DNA from: 21-14-0-10-32-9 sp964501945
Lineage (GTDB): Archaea > Nanobdellota > Nanobdellia > Woesearchaeales > 21-14-0-10-32-9
Length of the DNA: 38,085 nt
Reading direction: 5' to 3'
NCBI GenBank assembly: GCA_964501945.1
Contig: CAZCTY010000006.1
Coordinates: 1 to 38,085 of the forward strand
This document shows positions 34,398 through 38,085 of the stretch, in pieces. The notes below the pieces were generated by a model that worked only from the letters and a program-made list of their open reading frames with translations, searched no databases and was not told the DNA's origin. The position numbers and the translations under genes are program-made. Numbering within the stretch: position 1 is the stretch's first letter; the number at the start of each line of letters is the position of its first letter.

Positions 34398-37300
34398 TTA
34401 TCTATCCCCGCCTACTTGTTCGCATCCTTGTTCTACTTGGAAGTTTGTTGGTGCTTGGTTTATTGTTCTAAGTCTTATCGCAGAAGTTAGTTGGTTGAAC
34501 GTGTTTGTTTCTATATTAGCGTCTTTTTCTACGTATATTGTTTGTATATTTCCATCTGTGTTTCTGCATGTGTATATTTCTTCGTTTCCTTCTTTATTTT
34601 TTATTGCATCTTCCAAAAACGCAACGTTTGATGTTAAGTTGTGATAGTCCACTCTTATTCTTTTTTTATCATTTTCTATTTCTACTTTTCCCACTACTTG
34701 TCTATCTAATTGTTTTGATATGTATAGTTGGTTTGATTTTTCAAAGTCTGAAAATTCTGATAATGTTATAAAGTCTTGTGGCTCCTCATCATCTCCTCCG
34801 AATATTGTTTGAAAAAATCCTACAAAGAAATTCCATACTCTCTCTAAAAAAGATATTCTTCCATCTAAATTAGAATGAGCATCTGTTGCTATTAATCCTA
34901 TTTCGAAGTCCTCATTAAAATATATGTGGAATTGTTCTACGCCGTTAGGATCGCATTCGTAGAAAAACTTATTATCTAATCTCTCTTTTGGTGTACAATC
35001 TATGTCCTCTGCTGAATCTAAGTATGGTAGTAATAATTGTGGGATTTTGCTTATAACGCTTGTTGTTACATCTTTTGCTTCAAATGCTAAAAATATTTCT
35101 CCTTGTGTGTTATTAACTCCAATAAAATCATGGTTAGAGCCTGTTCTCATTAAGCAAAGAGCGCCTACATCATCAACTGCTTCTATTTCAGGTATTGCGT
35201 TTGCTACATTCTCTGCGTCTCCGCAATTAAGTGTAAATCTTTCAATAGAATCTACTTCGTTTGCTATCTCTGTTAGTATTGATGCCATTATTGATACTCT
35301 GTTCATATCCTCTATTCTAATCCATCCTTCTCCTTCTCTGCACATCCAATTTCCAACAACGTCCAAATTATTTTTTGGTGTTAATTTGTTTTTTATTTTA
35401 ACGTTATTAAGTTTGTCTGATTGGCTAAACGCGAAGCTTACATCGTAGTGTTCTTCTAGGTTATTTTCAAAAAAGTTTTCTGAGCCACAAGCATATGCTG
35501 TTCCTCTATGGAATAGTAATGATCTCTCATGTAATTCTCTTTGTCTATAATCAAGGGATAGCGCGGATGCGAGTGTTTGATCTGTTAAAACAGGCGTTCC
35601 ATCCCAACATACTCCTTGCATATCAACCCAGTATTCGCCGTCTTCTCCTATAAATGAGTCATCTCCACAACAAGCTGATCCTGTCCATGCAAAGCTCATG
35701 GTTGCATCGCATGCTTCTTGGTATGGTCCATAATCAAAAAAGCTCGCACCTGCAGATCTTGGCTGTCCGTCATTGTTAAAGAATCCTCTGTCTGTTGGGC
35801 CATCATAATTATCTATCCATTGTGCGAAGTTACCTGAGCAGAATCTGTTATCAGAACTTTTATCTGATCCTTCAACGGATAAGAACAAACGGTCCATTAA
35901 AAATTGAAACGTTGAGGTTTCATAAAACCTAAATTTTATATCAGCTATTCTTTTCTTATTCAAATCATTCGCATCGCTTAAATCTAATCTTACTCTTCCC
36001 CATTTCATCCTCTCAGAATCAAAAACCTCGCTAAAAGGATAAACTGCCTCGGTGCCGTTTTCATCTATTATTACTATTTCTTTTATGTATTCTTTTCCGT
36101 TAGTAGCAAAGTCAAACTCTAAATAATCAAAGCCCTCAACGCTTATTATAGAATCCCATATGAAAACACCTTCACGTTCAGCATAGCCGACCATTTGATT
36201 ATTTCTTAAACTGAACTCTTCCTTTTCATTAATACTCATTTTTAAAATATACGCGTAATATTTAGCATCAAAGCTTGATAACATATGATAAGACGCTCCT
36301 GTTTTTTGATGAATCGTGCTAGTAATAGACAAGCGTGATTGTTGATTTAGTGGATTATCTAAATTATTACATCCTCTAACACCGCAGCACTCTGATATAA
36401 AATTATTCTCAAGGTGGTTATAGCATATGTATGATTCATTATTTAATCCTAAAATAGCATCTATTGTTTGTATTACAGAACCAATGCAGCATGTTCCATC
36501 CTCTAACTCGTACTGAGCGCCTAAACAAACACTATCAGCAAATATTAAATTCCCACCTATCTCTGCGCAAGTTGACTCTCCAATATCTGCACAATAAGAA
36601 TTTTCACCTAAACAGCACATATTTTTGCCTTCCTCTGAATCTATTAGTACTCCGTCCGCGCAGTATTGTTGATCATCACCTGAAGGAATACAAATTTTGT
36701 TATCATCACCTGTATAAGTATACTCAAAAGCTTCATGTATATCTTCACAAGAGTCACTAGCAGAATAAGAAACCCCTGCAAAACAAAACCAAGGGTGTTG
36801 AGCGCAAATATGCGATTCTATAAAGCTAGCGCCGCTCTNNNNNNNNNNNNNNNNNNNNNNNNNNNNNNNNNNNNNNNNNNNNNNNNNNNNNNNNNNNNNN
36901 NNNNNNNNNNNNNNNNNNNNNNNNNNNNNNNNNNNNNNCAAAACCAAGGGTGTTGAGCGCAAATATGCGATTCTATAAAGCTAGCGCCGCTCTCATCATC
37001 AGACATACCCCCTCCCGGAATAGAAGAATCGCATAAAAATGGAAATTCTGCGCAGAGTGGCGCTATTGCATCCACGTCTGCTATTTGAACAAAATCACCT
37101 TCCTCGTTTTTTATTCGACAAAGACTACAATCAGAAAAAAAATCATCATCAAACATAATATCTGTATCAAAAGACTGAGTAGGGCAATAACTTCCTAAAC
37201 CATCCTGGGCATGATGATTCGCCCACCACTCACAATGACTGCTATATCCATCCGGGGCCGGTTTAGCTCCATCATCCTCTTCATTATAAGCTTCACAGCG

Positions 37301-38085
37301 TCCAACATCCCTAAATTGTTCTATTCTATATAAGATGTCAATACAAGATAATTCTTGTGCATCTTCAGGTAAATCAAAAGTGCCAAATTCTTCTAATCTG
37401 TTCAACTCTCCAAAAAGTTTATCCCCTGTAGCGTCACAGTAATGCCATTGCTCACTATCTGATACAAACATAGTATTATGCGCAAACAAGATTTCTCCCT
37501 CCCTCTGAGATGCATCTCTCCAAGCAAAAGCAGGGGTTTGAAAATCTGTATCTATTGGGGCAATTACATCTGTTGTATCCGGGGTAGTACCTGTAACGTT
37601 TTCACGTGAGTTCCAAAAACATGCAAATAAACCATCAGGTGTTATGAAGCCTAAGTCTCCTAATGTCTTTAAGTTTGTTTTATCATCTTCCCAATCACAG
37701 CCTTGTTGCTTACAATCAACTTTGTTAGTAAACTCATCGCAAGATTTATCATCAATTATTGTTGTATGGCCTTGGCAAGGAAAATCACAATCTTGTTCTG
37801 ATTGACTATCACAGTGATCTTCCATATCATCTATTTGAGTTTCATCTAAAACGCAAGAGCCTTGATCTGTGCGACAATAGCTTGGTGCTCCTTGCTCGCA
37901 ACCTCCATTAGCATCATCCTCGTATGTAAAACAATTGCTAGACGCCCCTTCTTCATCAAAAATGCATATGAATTCTTCTGTTTGTTCTTCAGAGACACAA
38001 CTAAGGCGTGGCTCGCATTGTATTGAAGTCATAACTTCTTTTGAAGATTGTGAGGGTCCTTGTTGGCATGTAACTTCTTCTGTTA
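34398..38085 (-). CDS. very large cysteine-rich surface protein (partial, N-terminus beyond window)
   Basis: The frame is open to the right edge: codons upstream of the Met at 38032 read TEEVTCQQGPSQSSKEV, so that Met is internal. Collapsing the artefactual gap at 36839-36938 gives one reading of about 1,175 residues. The first 600 or so contain dozens of cysteines in short units, several ending in CC (NMCCLGENSYCADIGESTC, DGTCCIGS, SECCGVRGCNN). A jelly-roll-like segment follows (FDYLEFDFATNGKEYIKEIV, then KWGRVRLDLSDAN), possibly a carbohydrate-binding fold. After another cysteine block (GSACCGDDSF), the C-terminal 300 residues have few cysteines. The protein ends EQGCEQVGGDR. No C-terminal anchor is visible, so anchoring may be N-terminal or by partners. 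It is probably secreted (inference). Confidence 0.82.
36784..36993. other. artefactual assembly gap (100 N) between identical 55-mers
   Basis: Bases 36784-36838 and 36939-36993 are the same 55-mer, with N at 36839-36938. Removing 155 bases joins the two halves of the cysteine-rich gene in frame, reading SGASFIESHICAQHPWFCFA across the join. Confidence 0.9.

Noticed and set aside
36818..38032. A complete 404-aa gene starting at 38032
   Set aside because: The frame is open upstream to the window edge, and its C-terminal end comes from reading through N; it is part of the larger cysteine-rich gene.

Overview
This window looks like a metagenome-assembled scaffold from a low-GC DPANN-type archaeon (Woesearchaeota/Pacearchaeota/Nanoarchaeota-like; the lineage is inferred, not proven). 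The archaeal assignment rests on a PCNA sliding clamp, a two-OB-fold RPA, a divergent Memo-family protein, TATA boxes about 27 nt upstream of starts (several giving leaderless mRNAs), GGTG-type Shine-Dalgarno sites, and many N-termini of the archaeal class III (type IV prepilin-like) type, Lys-Lys-Gly/Ala followed by a hydrophobic helix.

Layout. 1-78: probable end of an upstream gene. 180-917: PCNA. 991-3916 (minus): ABC exporter pair with a YhgE/Pip-like permease. 4027-5166 (minus): RPA. The rest is almost entirely a cell-surface region in three minus-strand operons. Operon A (14908 to 5250) has eleven genes: a leaderless 34-aa membrane microprotein, a TPM-domain membrane protein, a 35-aa membrane microprotein, six further pilin-like proteins, a pilin-like protein carrying an N-acetylmuramoyl-L-alanine amidase domain, and a secreted protein with a 3D (lytic transglycosylase-type) domain. 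Operon B (16315 to 15028) has three small pilin-like proteins with a six-cysteine, CC-ending module. Operon C (30560 to 16392) starts with a giant secreted, cysteine-rich, repeat-containing, C-terminally anchored protein and continues with four pilin-like genes. A divergent plus-strand gene (30715-33399) encodes an 894-aa pilin-like protein with a large ectodomain. After the Memo-family gene (33498-34349, minus), a very large cysteine-rich protein (34398 to beyond the window end, minus) closes the window.

Working model (inference): these genes build a disulfide-rich surface apparatus of many single-helix pilin-like subunits, giant adhesins and two enzymes whose families cut peptidoglycan. An archaeon is not expected to have murein of its own, so the amidase and 3D genes suggest attack on, or passage through, the wall of a neighbouring cell. 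No assembly ATPase, platform protein or prepilin peptidase lies in the window.

Assembly matters for reading it. There are three 100-N gaps, each bordered by exact 55-bp repeats. At 19004-19103 and 36839-36938 both flanks carry the same 55-mer, so the gaps are artefacts; removing 155 bp restores one open frame in each case. At 24718-24817 the two flanks carry different 55-mers that also bound a resolved 1.3-kb repeat inside the giant gene, implying a missing, nearly identical repeat copy. That repeat has codon usage opposite to the rest of its gene, a trace of recent recombination. No tRNA, rRNA, CRISPR array, transposase or integrase was seen.
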